A stretch of DNA of 64,000 nt from Microbacterium oleivorans NBRC 103075 (GCF_001552475.1 NZ_BCRG01000002.1:1-64000); one strand, 5' to 3'; positions 9,829 through 18,694 are shown, numbered from the stretch's first letter. A program made the numbers and translations. Notes: generated by a model from the sequence alone, not told the origin.

Positions 9829-10722
9829 ATGAGAGCGATCTGGAAAGGCGCATTGACCTTCGGCCTCGTGAACGTGCCCGTCAAGGTCTACTCCGCCACG
9901 GAGGACCACGATGTGTCGCTGCACCAGGTGCACGCAGCCGACGGCGGCCGTATCCGCTATCAGCGCATCTGCGAGATCGACGGCGAGGTCGTCCCGTACG
10001 CCGACATCGACAAGGCTTACGACGACGGCGAGCGGACTGTGGTTCTGACGTCCGACGACTTCGCCGCGCTGCCGAGTGAGCGCAGTCGTGAGATCGAGGT
10101 CGTCGAATTCGTCCCGACCGAGCAGATCGACCTCTTGACGCTCGACAAGGCGTACTACCTCGAGCCCGACTCGAAGAGCCCCAAGGCCTATGTGCTTCTC
10201 CGGCAGACGCTCGAGCAGACCGATCGGACGGCGATCGTCCGGTTCGCACTGCGCCAGAAGACCCGCCTGGCAGCGCTCCGCGTACGCGGCGACGTCCTGG
10301 TCCTCCAGACCTTGCTCTGGGCCGACGAGGTGCGCGAAGCGACGTTCCCCGTGCTCGATGAGCCGGTGAAGATCTCGAGCAAGGAGCTGGAGCTCTCGGC
10401 ATCCCTCGTCGACAGCTTCTCGAGCGATTTCGATCCCACCGAGTTCGCCGACGAGTACCAGCAGGAGCTCCGCACCCTCATCGACGCGAAGCTCGAGAAG
10501 GGCGACGCGTTCGACACCGCGGAGACCTTCGGCGAGAAGGAGGATGCCGGTGGTGGCGAGGTCATCGACCTGATGGAGGCCCTCCGTGCGAGCGTCGAGA
10601 AGAGCCGTGCGGCGCGGTCGGGCTCGGGACCGACAAAGAACGACGTCGACGCCGACACGGAGTCGGCGCCGGCGAAGAAGAAGCCTGCGAAGAAAGAACC
10701 TGCGAAGAAGAAGGCGTCCTGA
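9829..10722 (+). CDS. ku: Ku DNA end-binding protein
   Basis: A 297-residue bacterial Ku homologue that forms a homodimeric ring on DNA ends and recruits LigD. The core starts with the typical IWKGALTFGLVNVPVKVY and extends to about residue 255. The C-terminus is a low-complexity lysine/alanine/proline tail (KKKPAKKEPAKKKAS), which in other bacterial Ku proteins contributes to DNA and LigD interactions. It diverges from ligD with only 61 bases between them, and ends immediately next to the stop of the convergent DedA gene. Confidence 0.96.
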   Translation: MRAIWKGALTFGLVNVPVKVYSATEDHDVSLHQVHAADGGRIRYQRICEIDGEVVPYADIDKAYDDGERTVVLTSDDFAALPSERSREIEVVEFVPTEQIDLLTLDKAYYLEPDSKSPKAYVLLRQTLEQTDRTAIVRFALRQKTRLAALRVRGDVLVLQTLLWADEVREATFPVLDEPVKISSKELELSASLVDSFSSDFDPTEFADEYQQELRTLIDAKLEKGDAFDTAETFGEKEDAGGGEVIDLMEALRASVEKSRAARSGSGPTKNDVDADTESAPAKKKPAKKEPAKKKAS

Positions 10723-11502
10723 TCAGAGGTGAGGCGCGTCCCCATGACGGCCGTCCTGCTTCTCGTCGAACGCCTCAGGCTCGAGGACGAGGTCTTGTGC
10801 TTCGTTCGGGTCGACGACGCCGTCTGAGCCGGCTGCGATCTCGCGCTTGACCTTGCGCTTCTCGGCGAAGTAGTGCCACACGATGAAGACGAGGGTGCCG
10901 GCGACGGCCGCGAGGAGGATGACGTCGATGTACGAGGCGACGAACTCGCCGACGCCGGGGATGAGGCTGACGAGGTATCCGATCACGGTGAGACCGAAGC
11001 CCCAGATGATCGCCCCGATCAAGTTGTAGAGCGAGTACTTGTGCCACGCCATCTTGCCGACGCCGGCGGCGACCGGCGCGAAAGTGCGGACGATCGGGAC
11101 GAAGCGGGCGAGGATGACCGTCACGCCGCCGTACCGCTCGAAGAAGGCGTTGGTGCGATCGACGTTGCTGCGGCTGAAGAGACCGGATTCCTTGCGTTCG
11201 AAGACCGCTGGGCCGCCCTTCCGCCCGATCAGGTACCCGACTTCGCCGCCGAGGAAGGCGGAGAGGCCGATGAGGAGCCCCACGATCCAGACGTTGATGC
11301 CGAAGACGCCGTTGGGGGCGTGCGTGACGGGGTTGGAGAGCAGCCCCGCCATGATCAGGAGCGTGTCGCCCGGGAGGAGGAAGCCGACGAGCAGACCCGT
11401 CTCGGCGAAGATGATGAAGCAGACCACGACGAGCGCCCAGGGACCGGCCGCGTTGATGATGGTCTCGGGATCCAGCCAGGGGATCAGAGCGAAGGGGTGC
11501 AC
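10723..11502 (-). CDS. DedA family membrane protein
   Basis: A 259-residue multi-pass membrane protein of the DedA/SNARE-associated family, whose members act in lipid-carrier recycling and membrane homeostasis. Family marks are FAETGLLVGFLLPGD with the conserved Glu and Asp, and FVPIVRTFAPVAAGVGKM with the essential Arg residues. It starts with GTG, preceded by an AAGGA Shine-Dalgarno-like sequence. It is convergent with ku, with no bases between them. The C-terminal 45 residues are charged and cytosolic. Confidence 0.93.
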   Translation of the reverse strand: MHPFALIPWLDPETIINAAGPWALVVVCFIIFAETGLLVGFLLPGDTLLIMAGLLSNPVTHAPNGVFGINVWIVGLLIGLSAFLGGEVGYLIGRKGGPAVFERKESGLFSRSNVDRTNAFFERYGGVTVILARFVPIVRTFAPVAAGVGKMAWHKYSLYNLIGAIIWGFGLTVIGYLVSLIPGVGEFVASYIDVILLAAVAGTLVFIVWHYFAEKRKVKREIAAGSDGVVDPNEAQDLVLEPEAFDEKQDGRHGDAPHL

Positions 11503-11575
11503 AGAGGTCCTTCAGATCGCGACGGGGGACCCGCCGACGGAATGGGCGCAAGGTGTGAGGCACGACGGTGCCTCG

Positions 11576-11657
11576 TGCGGAAGGGGGGACTTGAACCCCC
11601 ACGCCCGAAGGCACAGGAACCTAAATCCTGCGTGTCTGCCGATTTCACCACTCCCGC
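11576..11657 (-). tRNA. tRNA-Leu (anticodon TAG)
   Basis: An 82-base class II tRNA. The acceptor stem pairs GCGGGAG with CTTCCGC (one G-T), discriminator A. The anticodon loop carries TAG, there is a variable arm (GTGCCTTCGGGC region), and the T-loop has GTTCAAGTC. The CCA end is not encoded. Confidence 0.96.
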
Positions 11658-11667
11658 TGGTGGGTTC

Positions 11668-11673
11668 AGTCTA
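11668..11673 (-). promoter_or_regulatory. -10 hexamer TAGACT for tRNA-Leu
   Basis: TAGACT on the minus strand ends 10 bases before the mature tRNA 5' end, leaving a precursor leader of only about 4 bases. No convincing -35 was found. Confidence 0.45.
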
Positions 11674-11769
11674 GGGCGAGCGGTGAGAGACACCTGGGAG
11701 GGCTAGCCCCCGAATCGGGTGTGGATAACTTCAGCCACTGCGGCGCCGGGGTTGAGAGGATCCCAGGCC

Positions 11770-12933
11770 ATGAGCCTCGCGTCCCCCGCCACGTCGACCC
11801 GCGGTCTGAGCGCGGTTGCCGAGCGGGTGCGCGAACGCCTGCGGACCGAGGAGGTCGACCCCGCCCGCGACCCGGACCGCGCCGCCTTCATTGCACGCGC
11901 CGAGGTGCGTCGGCACAACGACTTCGCCCTCGCGCGGGGAGTCGACGTCATCGAGGACGAAGCGGCATCCGTCCGCGACATCCTGTCCACTGTGGCAGGC
12001 TACGGCCCGCTGCAGGCGCTCTTGGACGATCCCGACGTCGAGGAAATCTGGATCAACGCGCCCGACAGGGTCTACGTCGCCCGAGAAGGGCGAAGTGAGC
12101 GCGCTCCGATCGTCCTCAGCGACACCGCCGTGCGGGACCTTGTCGAGCGGATGCTGCACGCCACCGGGCGTCGCGTCGACCTCAGCCAACCGTTCGTCGA
12201 CGCCTCCCTGCCCGACGGGTCGCGACTCCACGTCGTCATCCCCGACATCACCCGTCGCCACTGGGCGGTGAACATCCGGAAGTTCCTGACCCGGTTCCGC
12301 ACACTCGACGATCTCATCGCCGCTGGATCTGTCCGCCCCGAGGCGGCCGGGATACTTCGGACGGCGATGAGAGACGGCACGAGCGTCATCGTCTCGGGTG
12401 CGACCCACGCGGGCAAAACCACGCTGCTCGGTGCGCTCATCGCTGCCGCCCCCGCGGACCACCGCGTCGTCACCGTGGAAGAGACCTTCGAGCTCAACGC
12501 GCAGGCGCCCGATTTGGTCGCACTCCAGGGCCGTCAGCCGAGTCTCGAGGGGACCGGTGAGGTGTCGCTTCGCCGACTCGTGAAAGAAGCGCTCCGCATG
12601 CGCCCCGACCGCCTCGTCGTCGGCGAGGTCCGCGATGCCGAAGCCCTCGACCTCCTCCTCGCGCTCAATACGGGGGTGCCGGGCGCCGCGACGATCCACG
12701 CGAACTCCGCGACCGACGCCCTGCGAAAGCTCGCATCGCTTCCGTTGCTGGCAGGACGCAACATCGACCGCGACTTCCTTCTCCCGGCGATCGCCGCCTC
12801 CGTCGGTCTCGTCGTTCACTGTCGGCGGGATGCCTCTGGTCGCCGCGCGGTCGTCCAGATCGTCGCTCCGACGGGTCGCGTGGTCGATGGCGCGGTGGAA
12901 GCCCGCCAGGTGTTCGGCGGGGAGACGGTATGA
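11770..12933 (+). CDS. tadA: Tad/Flp pilus assembly ATPase (TadA/CpaF)
   Basis: A 387-residue secretion ATPase that powers assembly of a Flp-type pilus. Walker A is in GATHAGKTT, the Asp-box/Walker B region in RPDRLVVGEVRDAE, and the N-terminal domain carries the family segment DDPDVEEIWINAPD. The ATG at 11770 is preferred over the GTG at 11719 because a GAGAGGA Shine-Dalgarno lies just upstream. It overlaps tadB by 4 bases. No tadZ/cpaE-like gene precedes it; the upstream neighbour is tRNA-Leu. Confidence 0.93.
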   Translation: MSLASPATSTRGLSAVAERVRERLRTEEVDPARDPDRAAFIARAEVRRHNDFALARGVDVIEDEAASVRDILSTVAGYGPLQALLDDPDVEEIWINAPDRVYVAREGRSERAPIVLSDTAVRDLVERMLHATGRRVDLSQPFVDASLPDGSRLHVVIPDITRRHWAVNIRKFLTRFRTLDDLIAAGSVRPEAAGILRTAMRDGTSVIVSGATHAGKTTLLGALIAAAPADHRVVTVEETFELNAQAPDLVALQGRQPSLEGTGEVSLRRLVKEALRMRPDRLVVGEVRDAEALDLLLALNTGVPGAATIHANSATDALRKLASLPLLAGRNIDRDFLLPAIAASVGLVVHCRRDASGRRAVVQIVAPTGRVVDGAVEARQVFGGETV

Positions 12934-13790
12934 CCACCGTTCTCGGGGTCGCATTGGCAGCCGGCATCCTGCTCACTCTGGCGCCGTGGCTGTGGCCTCC
13001 GCGCCCCACACGCAGAGAAGCGGCTCGAGGTGATGGGGCGGCTGCCCGACTCCTGCAGAGCGCAGGGTTCGGGCATGCGACGACGGCCCATCTCGCGTCG
13101 GTCAGTCTCGCTGCCGCCGCTCTCGCGGGGGCCGCCATCTGGCTCGTCACGGCGCTCCCCGCGTTCGCGGCGGTCGCAGCCGTCGCTGGGTTCTTCGCGC
13201 CCGCCGGGTGGCTTCGAGGGCGGGCCCGTCGACTGCAGAAGAGTCGGCGTCAACTGTGGCCGGACGTCTGCGATCTGCTCGTCGCCTCAGTCCGCTCGGG
13301 AATGTCGCTCCCCGACGCGGTGTCGGCTCTGGCGGAGGTGGGTCCACCCTCGTTGCGGCCGGCCTTCGCGTCCTTCTCGTCGGATGTCTCCGCTTCGGGA
13401 CACTTCGACTCGAGCGCACTGCGTCTGAAGGCACGCCTTTCGGATCCCGTCGCGGACCGCATCCTCGAAGCCCTTCGGATGGCGCGGCAGGTGGGCGGCA
13501 CCGAGCTCACGAGCGTCCTTCGAGCACTATCGGCGTCCGTGCGAGCGGAGGCTGCTCTCCGGGCCGAGATCGAGGCCCGCCAATCGTGGATCCGTGGCGC
13601 GGCGGTGCTCGGTGTCGTTGCGCCGTGGGTCATCCTCGGGCTCCTCGCCCTGCGACCCGAGGGCGCCGCGGCATACAGCAGCGCCGAGGGAGTGGCGGTC
13701 ATCCTCCTCGGAGCCGCGGTGTCGGTCGTGGCCTTCCGACTGATGGTCGGCATCGGTCGTCTTCCGGAACCGCGACGGTGGTTCGCGTGA
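12930..13790 (+). CDS. tadB: Tad pilus platform protein TadB (type II secretion F domain)
   Basis: A 286-residue inner-membrane protein. Two N-terminal transmembrane segments are followed by a T2SSF cytosolic domain with the typical LLVASVRSGMSLPDAVSAL and ALRMARQVGGTEL segments, and C-terminal hydrophobic helices. It should form the membrane platform with TadC, driven by TadA. It is coupled by 4-base overlaps to tadA and to tadC. Confidence 0.9.
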   Translation: MTTVLGVALAAGILLTLAPWLWPPRPTRREAARGDGAAARLLQSAGFGHATTAHLASVSLAAAALAGAAIWLVTALPAFAAVAAVAGFFAPAGWLRGRARRLQKSRRQLWPDVCDLLVASVRSGMSLPDAVSALAEVGPPSLRPAFASFSSDVSASGHFDSSALRLKARLSDPVADRILEALRMARQVGGTELTSVLRALSASVRAEAALRAEIEARQSWIRGAAVLGVVAPWVILGLLALRPEGAAAYSSAEGVAVILLGAAVSVVAFRLMVGIGRLPEPRRWFA

Positions 13791-14698
13791 GTGCTCTCAC
13801 CGAGATCGCTCTGGCCATCGTCCTTGGCGGCGCCCTCGCCACTGGTCTCGTGCTCGTCGCCACGCGGATTCCGCGGCTCGCAGCCCCGACGCTCTCGCGT
13901 CGCATCGCGCCGTACCTCCGCGACATCGCCGATCCGCAGGGGCTGACGCCGCTCGCGTCTGTTCCGAGCGATTGGCGTGCCCGTCGCGATCGCCTGGTCG
14001 CTTCGCTCGGGGGAGCTGCGCGGCTCGAACACCGTCTCCGCCAGGCGGGACGGACGCAGGACGCCACGGCCTTCCGCGCGCGGCAACTCACGTGGGTCGT
14101 GGTGGGCGCGCTTATCGGCGGCATCGTCTTGGTCTGCCTCGCCCTCGCCGGCAGGCTGACACCGGGAGCCGCTCTGCTGCCTCCGGTGGCGGGACTCTCG
14201 GCGGCCGCCCTTGTCGACATTCGGCTGACGTCGGCTGCTCGACGACGGCGCGCCCGTGTCGAAGAGGAGTTGCCCACCCTGCTCGAGTTCTTGTCGCTGT
14301 GTCTCGCCGCAGGCGAGGGCCTCCGCGATGCGCTTCGCCGCGTCGGGGAGATCGGCTCGGGGGAACTCACGGGAGAGATCCGCCGCGCCGTCCTCGACAG
14401 CGGGACCGGATCGAATCTCTCGGACGCGCTTCTCGACCTCGGACGTCGGCTCGACGTCCCCCCGCTCTCGCGTGCGCTCGAACATCTCGTCGCGGCGATC
14501 GACCGCGGCGCACCTCTTGCAGGTGTCCTCCAAGCGCAGGCGGGCGATGCCCGCGAGGACGCCAAGCGATCGCTCATCGAGCAAGCGGGGAAGAAGGAGA
14601 TCGCGATGCTCTTCCCGATCGTCTTCCTGCTCCTGCCGATGAGCGTCCTCTTCGCCGTCTTCCCCGGGATCGTGATGCTGCGACTTGGGGTGGGCTGA
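13787..14698 (+). CDS. tadC: Tad pilus platform protein TadC (type II secretion F domain)
   Basis: A 303-residue membrane protein paralogous to TadB. The T2SSF domain includes LPTLLEFLSLCLAAGEGLRDAL and, near the C-terminus, EQAGKKEIAMLFPIVFLLLP, a strongly conserved TadC signature. The GTG at 13787 overlaps the tadB stop; the longer open frame upstream is a shadow of tadB. Confidence 0.9.
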   Translation: MSALTEIALAIVLGGALATGLVLVATRIPRLAAPTLSRRIAPYLRDIADPQGLTPLASVPSDWRARRDRLVASLGGAARLEHRLRQAGRTQDATAFRARQLTWVVVGALIGGIVLVCLALAGRLTPGAALLPPVAGLSAAALVDIRLTSAARRRRARVEEELPTLLEFLSLCLAAGEGLRDALRRVGEIGSGELTGEIRRAVLDSGTGSNLSDALLDLGRRLDVPPLSRALEHLVAAIDRGAPLAGVLQAQAGDAREDAKRSLIEQAGKKEIAMLFPIVFLLLPMSVLFAVFPGIVMLRLGVG

Positions 14699-14720
14699 CC
14701 TGAACCGAAAGGAGAACAAA

Positions 14721-14924
14721 ATGATCCGTCCCTCACTCGCACGCCTCCGGACCGCCTGGGGTGCCGTCCTCGCGGACCTGCCCGACGAGGAACGCGGCGA
14801 CGTTCCGGGCTGGGTGCTCATCACGCTCATGACCGCGGGGCTCGTCGTCGTCATCTGGGCCCTCGCCGGGCCCGCGCTGTCTCAGCTTTTCCAGCAGGCG
14901 ATCGACCAGGTTTCGAGCTTCTGA
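14721..14924 (+). CDS. Small Flp-pilin-like membrane protein of the tad locus
   Basis: A 67-residue protein with an AAGGAG Shine-Dalgarno 6-7 bases before ATG 14721. It has a charged N-terminal third, then ERGDVPGW followed by one hydrophobic helix. Its position between tadC and the TadE-like genes, and its size, fit the major pilin. Unlike classical Flp pilins it has Gly-Trp where the Glu5-Tyr6 pair is expected after the processing Gly. I recall similar RGDVPGW proteins in other actinobacterial tad loci, so this is probably a lineage-specific pilin form. Function is inferred from context. Confidence 0.7.
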   Translation: MIRPSLARLRTAWGAVLADLPDEERGDVPGWVLITLMTAGLVVVIWALAGPALSQLFQQAIDQVSSF

Positions 14925-14934
14925 GGTTCGTGGC

Positions 14935-15324
14935 GTGCGTCGGTTGCTTTCTGATGAGCGCGGATCGACCCCGGTCGAGTTCGTGCTCGTCGGGGTGCTA
15001 CTGACGGTGCTCACCCTGGGGGTGCTTCAGTTGGGGCTCGCCGTGTACGTCCGCAACGTCGTGCACGACGCCGCCGTCGAGGGTGCGTACTACGCGGCGC
15101 TGGCCGACGTCGACACGGTGGCCGGTGCGACGCGTGCACGTGAACTCGTCGAACGCGCCGTCGGTGGAGGCTTCGTCGAGAGCGCCTCCGCGACGGACTC
15201 CCGCGCGCTCGGATACGACACGGTCTCCGTGACCGTGACCACGCGCCTGCCGCTCATCGGTCTCCTCGGTGTCCCACACGGATGGGAGGTGACGGTCCAT
15301 GCGCCGGCGGAGAGCTTCGACTGA
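14935..15324 (+). CDS. TadE-family pseudopilin
   Basis: A 129-residue protein with a short cytosolic head (DERGSTPVEF), where G-S-T-P-V-E-F is a prepilin-peptidase-like site with the +5 Glu, followed by one hydrophobic helix and a periplasmic/extracellular domain. This is the TadE/minor-pseudopilin layout. It starts with GTG and overlaps the next gene by 26 bases. No prepilin peptidase gene lies in the window, so processing must rely on an enzyme encoded elsewhere. Confidence 0.85.
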   Translation: MRRLLSDERGSTPVEFVLVGVLLTVLTLGVLQLGLAVYVRNVVHDAAVEGAYYAALADVDTVAGATRARELVERAVGGGFVESASATDSRALGYDTVSVTVTTRLPLIGLLGVPHGWEVTVHAPAESFD

Positions 15325-15766
15325 ACAGCTCATGGATGACGAACGCGGATCAGCTGCCCTCGAGTTCATCGTGGGCGGTGTCGTTCTCCTCGTCCCGATC
15401 GTCTACCTCATCGTGACGCTGGGGATCATCCAGTCCCATGCCCTCGGTGTGGAATCCGCCTCGCGCCACGTCGCCCGAGCCGTGGCATCCGCCGAGAGCG
15501 TCGAGGATGCCGACGCGCGCGCCGCCACCGTGCTCGACTCGCTCGTGCGTGAGTACGACATCGACGAGGAGTCGCTGGACGTCGACGTCTCCTGCGTAGG
15601 TCAGGCGAAGGCGTGCCCCGCGGCGGGGGCGATCGTCAGGGTCACGGTCGCGTCATCCGTGCCACTGCCCCTTGTTCCGCCCGTGCTCGGGCTCGACGAG
15701 GCGGCACGCGTCGGCGTCGAGTCGTCGTCTGTGCAGAAGGTGTCACGGTACTGGAGGGACGGATGA
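15299..15766 (+). CDS. TadE-like pseudopilin, second copy
   Basis: A 155-residue protein (144 if the ATG at 15332 is used). The conserved part begins MDDERGSAALEF, again a Gly followed four residues later by Glu, then a hydrophobic helix and an extracytoplasmic domain with two Cys (VSCVGQAKAC) that could form a disulfide. The first ATG lies inside the preceding gene; the second gives a start 7 bases after its stop. Both are possible, and the pilin-like region is unaffected. Confidence 0.82.
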   Translation: MRRRRASTEQLMDDERGSAALEFIVGGVVLLVPIVYLIVTLGIIQSHALGVESASRHVARAVASAESVEDADARAATVLDSLVREYDIDEESLDVDVSCVGQAKACPAAGAIVRVTVASSVPLPLVPPVLGLDEAARVGVESSSVQKVSRYWRDG

Positions 15767-16170
15767 TCGCTCACGACGAGGAGGGCAGTGTTCTCCTTCT
15801 CACCATCGGGTACGCCCTGCTCGCACTCGTCTTGGTGTTGGTCTCCGTCGACGCGACGAGCCTGTACCTCGCGCAGAAGCGCACGCAGTCAGCAGCAGAT
15901 GCCGCGGCCCTCGCCGGCGCCGACGGCTTCACCCTCGAGGTGGTCGACGGCGAGCCACGTGCCGAACTCACCGACGCGGGAGTCCGAGAGCAAGCCGCCG
16001 CCATCGTCGCCGCCGGACAGGACGTGAACCTCGTGTCAGCCACGACGCCCGACGGTGTCTCTGCTCGCGTCGTGGTGACATCGCTCTGGCGTCCGCCGAT
16101 CTCGACGCTCTTCGTACCCGACGGTGTTCCGCTGGATGCGACGGCGACCAGCCGGACGGCGCTCGACTGA
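15763..16170 (+). CDS. TadG-like / Rv3654c-like pilus assembly protein
   Basis: A 135-residue protein. The DEEGSVLLLTIGYALLALV segment is a membrane anchor with a pseudopilin-like head, followed by the family signature QKRTQSAADAAALAGADGF found in actinobacterial TadG-type proteins. ATG 15763 overlaps the upstream stop by 4 bases. It is the last gene of the tad operon; a convergent MFS gene follows 39 bases later with no clear terminator between. Confidence 0.85.
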   Translation: MIAHDEEGSVLLLTIGYALLALVLVLVSVDATSLYLAQKRTQSAADAAALAGADGFTLEVVDGEPRAELTDAGVREQAAAIVAAGQDVNLVSATTPDGVSARVVVTSLWRPPISTLFVPDGVPLDATATSRTALD

Positions 16171-16209
16171 ACCGGGCGAGCAGGACCCGAAACGGGATCG
16201 TCGGCGCCC

Positions 16210-17487
16210 TCAGTCGCGCACGTGCGGCACGAATCGTGGGAGCCACCGCACGAACGCGACAGCGCCGAGCAGGCCGATGATCCCGACAGCTCCCGCCGCG
16301 AACGACAGCGACGAGATTGCGGTGATCCCCGTGACGATCAGCGGGGTGGTGGCACCACCGGCATCCGTCAATGTGCGCCACGAGCCGAGGAATGGGGCAG
16401 GGTCGTCCTTGGGGGCCAGGTCGGCACCGATCGTGAGGAGGATGCCGCTCGACAGACCGTTGCCCACGCCGAGGACCGCCGCGAACAGGGCGAACCACAT
16501 CTCCGCGCTCGACCCGTCGTGCGTGATCGACAGCGCGAGGAAGCCGCTCCCCATGAGAACCATCGCGGGGAGCGCCGCCCACAGTCGACCGAAGCGATCC
16601 ATGACCTGGCCGCTCGCGTAGAACAGGGCGAAGTCCAGCGCGCCCGAGACGCCGACGACGAGGGCGATCGTCTGCGCGTCGAGACCGATCGACACACCCC
16701 AGAGCGGGAGGACGACCTGGCGCGCCGAGCGAACGGCCGAGAGGCAGGCGGCGGCGAGCCCGACGCGGGACAACACCCGCCGGTGCAGCCACATCGTCCG
16801 GAAGACGCCGACTCGCCCTGCCACCGGGATCGAGCCGGTCACCGGCTCCCCGGAGTCCTCCGACTCGTGGCTCCGCTCGGGGCGTTCGGCGGCGAACTGC
16901 TTCTCAGGGTCCGGGCCGAAGGTCACGAGCACGATCAGCGCGACCAGGCAGACGGCGAAGAACCAGATCGTCGCGCGCTCGTCGCCGAACAGGCCGATGA
17001 GGGCGGCCGCGATGAACGGTCCCGCGAACATGCCGAGACGGAAGGTCCCGCCCAGCAGGGAGAGGGCTCGCGCACGGAACATGACCGGCACGCGCGTCGT
17101 CATGAACGAGTGACGGGCGAGACCGAAAGCGGCGGCACAGAACCCGATCAGGAAGACCGCCGCGGCGAAGACGGGGAGAGAGGGGAGAAGGGCCGCCGAC
17201 AGCGCCACGACGAGCGCCAGCGTGCCCGCACCGATCATCGTGATCCGTTCGCCCACCCGAGCGACCGCCCAACCGGCGGGCAGGTTGCCGATCAGCTGAC
17301 CCACGACGAGCATCGAGGCGACGAGCGCGGACAACGCCACATCGGCGCCGAGGTTCCCGGCGAGGATCGGGATGAGGGGGAGTACCGCCCCCTCGCCGAT
17401 CGCGAACAGGACCGTGGGCGCGTAGACCATGGGGCCGAAACGCCAGAGCACCTCGCGTGCGCTGGGGGATTCGGGTCGGTCGGTCAT
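16210..17487 (-). CDS. MFS transporter
   Basis: A 425-residue, roughly 12-helix permease. The start is at ATG 17487 (MTDRPES); an in-frame ATG at 17493 would add two residues. The frame stays open much further upstream, but that part is the shadow of prfB and is not coding. Charged MFS loop motifs such as GWAVARVGERITM after helix 2 are visible, and there is a long central loop with the usual 6+6 layout. Substrate unknown. It diverges from prfB with 27 bases between starts, so their promoters must overlap. Confidence 0.85.
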   Translation of the reverse strand: MTDRPESPSAREVLWRFGPMVYAPTVLFAIGEGAVLPLIPILAGNLGADVALSALVASMLVVGQLIGNLPAGWAVARVGERITMIGAGTLALVVALSAALLPSLPVFAAAVFLIGFCAAAFGLARHSFMTTRVPVMFRARALSLLGGTFRLGMFAGPFIAAALIGLFGDERATIWFFAVCLVALIVLVTFGPDPEKQFAAERPERSHESEDSGEPVTGSIPVAGRVGVFRTMWLHRRVLSRVGLAAACLSAVRSARQVVLPLWGVSIGLDAQTIALVVGVSGALDFALFYASGQVMDRFGRLWAALPAMVLMGSGFLALSITHDGSSAEMWFALFAAVLGVGNGLSSGILLTIGADLAPKDDPAPFLGSWRTLTDAGGATTPLIVTGITAISSLSFAAGAVGIIGLLGAVAFVRWLPRFVPHVRD

Positions 17488-17499
17488 CACCATCCACGT

Positions 17500-17505
17500 T
17501 ACTCT
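17500..17505 (+). promoter_or_regulatory. -10 hexamer TACTCT for prfB
   Basis: TACTCT lies 9 bases before the prfB ATG. The divergent MFS gene has TAACGT just upstream of its start on the other strand, so the two -10 elements nearly abut. Confidence 0.45.
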
Positions 17506-17514
17506 GGGACTGCC

Positions 17515-18624
17515 ATGCTCGAATTCGATCCGTCCGCGGACATCCACGCCCTCCGTTCCACCTTCAGCGACATCAAGTCCGTCGTCGACGTGGACTCCCT
17601 CACCGCCGAGATCGCCCGTCTGTCCGAGGAGGCGGGTGCCCCCGATCTCTGGGACGACGTCGACAAGGCGCAGAAGGTCACCAGTGCCCTCAGCCACCGG
17701 CAGACCGAACTGAAGCGCGTCGCCGAGGTCGAGCAGCGCCTCGACGACGTCGAGGTTCTCGTGGGGCTCGCGCAGGAGATGGAAGACGAGGAATCCGCGG
17801 AAGAGGCCCGACGGGAGATCACCGACCTCGAGAAGGTCATCAGCCAGCTCGAGGTGCAGACGCTTCTCGACGGCGAATACGACGACCGGGGCGCCGTCGT
17901 CACGATCCGCTCCGGCGCGGGCGGCGACGATGCCACCGACTTCGCCGAGATGCTCATGCGCATGTACCTGCGCTGGGCTGAGCGCCACAAGTACTCCGTC
18001 AAGGTGATGGACACCTCGTTCGCCGAAGGCGCGGGCATCAAGTCGGCGACCTTCGAGGTCGACGCCCCGTACGCCTACGGCACCCTCTCCGTAGAGGCGG
18101 GCACCCACCGTCTCGCGCGCATCAGCCCGTTCGGTTCCGCCGACAAGCGGCAGACCAGCTTCGCCGCCGTCGAGGTCATCCCCGTCATGGAGGAGGCGCA
18201 GGAGGTCGACATCCCCGAGGGCGACATCCGCGTCGACGTGTTCCGCTCGTCCGGCCCCGGTGGTCAATCCGTCAACACGACCGACTCGGCCGTGCGACTG
18301 ACGCACCTTCCGACCGGCATCGTCGTCTCGATGCAGAACGAGAAGAGCCAGATCCAGAACCGCGCCGCGGCGATGCGCGTCCTGCAGACCCGGCTCATGC
18401 TGCTCCAGAAGGAAGAAGAAGCGGCGAAGAAGAAGGAACTCGCCGGGACGATCACCGCGAGCTGGGGCGACCAGATGCGCTCCTACTTCCTCTATGGCCA
18501 GCAACTCGTGAAGGATCTGCGTACCGGGCACGAGGTCGGGAACCCTGCCGTCGTCTTCGATGGTGACCTCGACGGCTTCATCGCCGCCGGGATCCGTTGG
18601 CGCAAGCGCAAGGACGACGACTGA
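17515..18624 (+). CDS. prfB: Peptide chain release factor 2
   Basis: A 369-residue class I release factor that terminates translation at UGA and UAA. The stop-codon-reading tripeptide SPF is at 204-206 and the peptidyl-hydrolysis motif GGQ at 249-251. The gene is one continuous frame, with no in-frame UGA near codon 25 and no programmed +1 frameshift; actinobacterial prfB genes usually lack it. The start at 17515 follows a TACTCT -10 by 9 bases. Confidence 0.97.
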   Translation: MLEFDPSADIHALRSTFSDIKSVVDVDSLTAEIARLSEEAGAPDLWDDVDKAQKVTSALSHRQTELKRVAEVEQRLDDVEVLVGLAQEMEDEESAEEARREITDLEKVISQLEVQTLLDGEYDDRGAVVTIRSGAGGDDATDFAEMLMRMYLRWAERHKYSVKVMDTSFAEGAGIKSATFEVDAPYAYGTLSVEAGTHRLARISPFGSADKRQTSFAAVEVIPVMEEAQEVDIPEGDIRVDVFRSSGPGGQSVNTTDSAVRLTHLPTGIVVSMQNEKSQIQNRAAAMRVLQTRLMLLQKEEEAAKKKELAGTITASWGDQMRSYFLYGQQLVKDLRTGHEVGNPAVVFDGDLDGFIAAGIRWRKRKDDD

Positions 18625-18665
18625 GTCGACGTCGGGGATTTTTTCCGACCTTTTCTCATCCAGCT

Positions 18666-18694
18666 GCATCCACATCGGGTGAGCCGGGGGAATA
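18666..18694 (+). promoter_or_regulatory. SigK-like ECF promoter upstream of the DUF4397-sortase-sigma operon
   Basis: GCATCC at 18666-18671, a 16-base spacer, then GGGAATA at 18688-18694. This resembles the mycobacterial SigK consensus CCATCC-N16/17-CCGAATC as I know it. It sits about 50 bases before the first gene of an operon that encodes an ECF sigma factor and an RskA-like anti-sigma factor, so autoregulation is a natural inference. Confidence 0.5.

Noticed and set aside
11700..11769. tadZ-like gene or promoter upstream of tadA
   Set aside because: The 112-base gap after tRNA-Leu has no room for a gene and no convincing -10/-35 pair; only a Shine-Dalgarno before 11770 could be supported.
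17515..17620. Programmed +1 frameshift in prfB
   Set aside because: No in-frame TGA occurs near codon 25; the frame is continuous to the GGQ domain.
17488..18675. Upstream extension of the minus-strand MFS frame to 821 residues
   Set aside because: The extra part lies antisense to prfB, is Asp/Glu/Arg/Val-rich shadow sequence typical of high-GC DNA, and carries no MFS features. The MFS protein starts at 17487.
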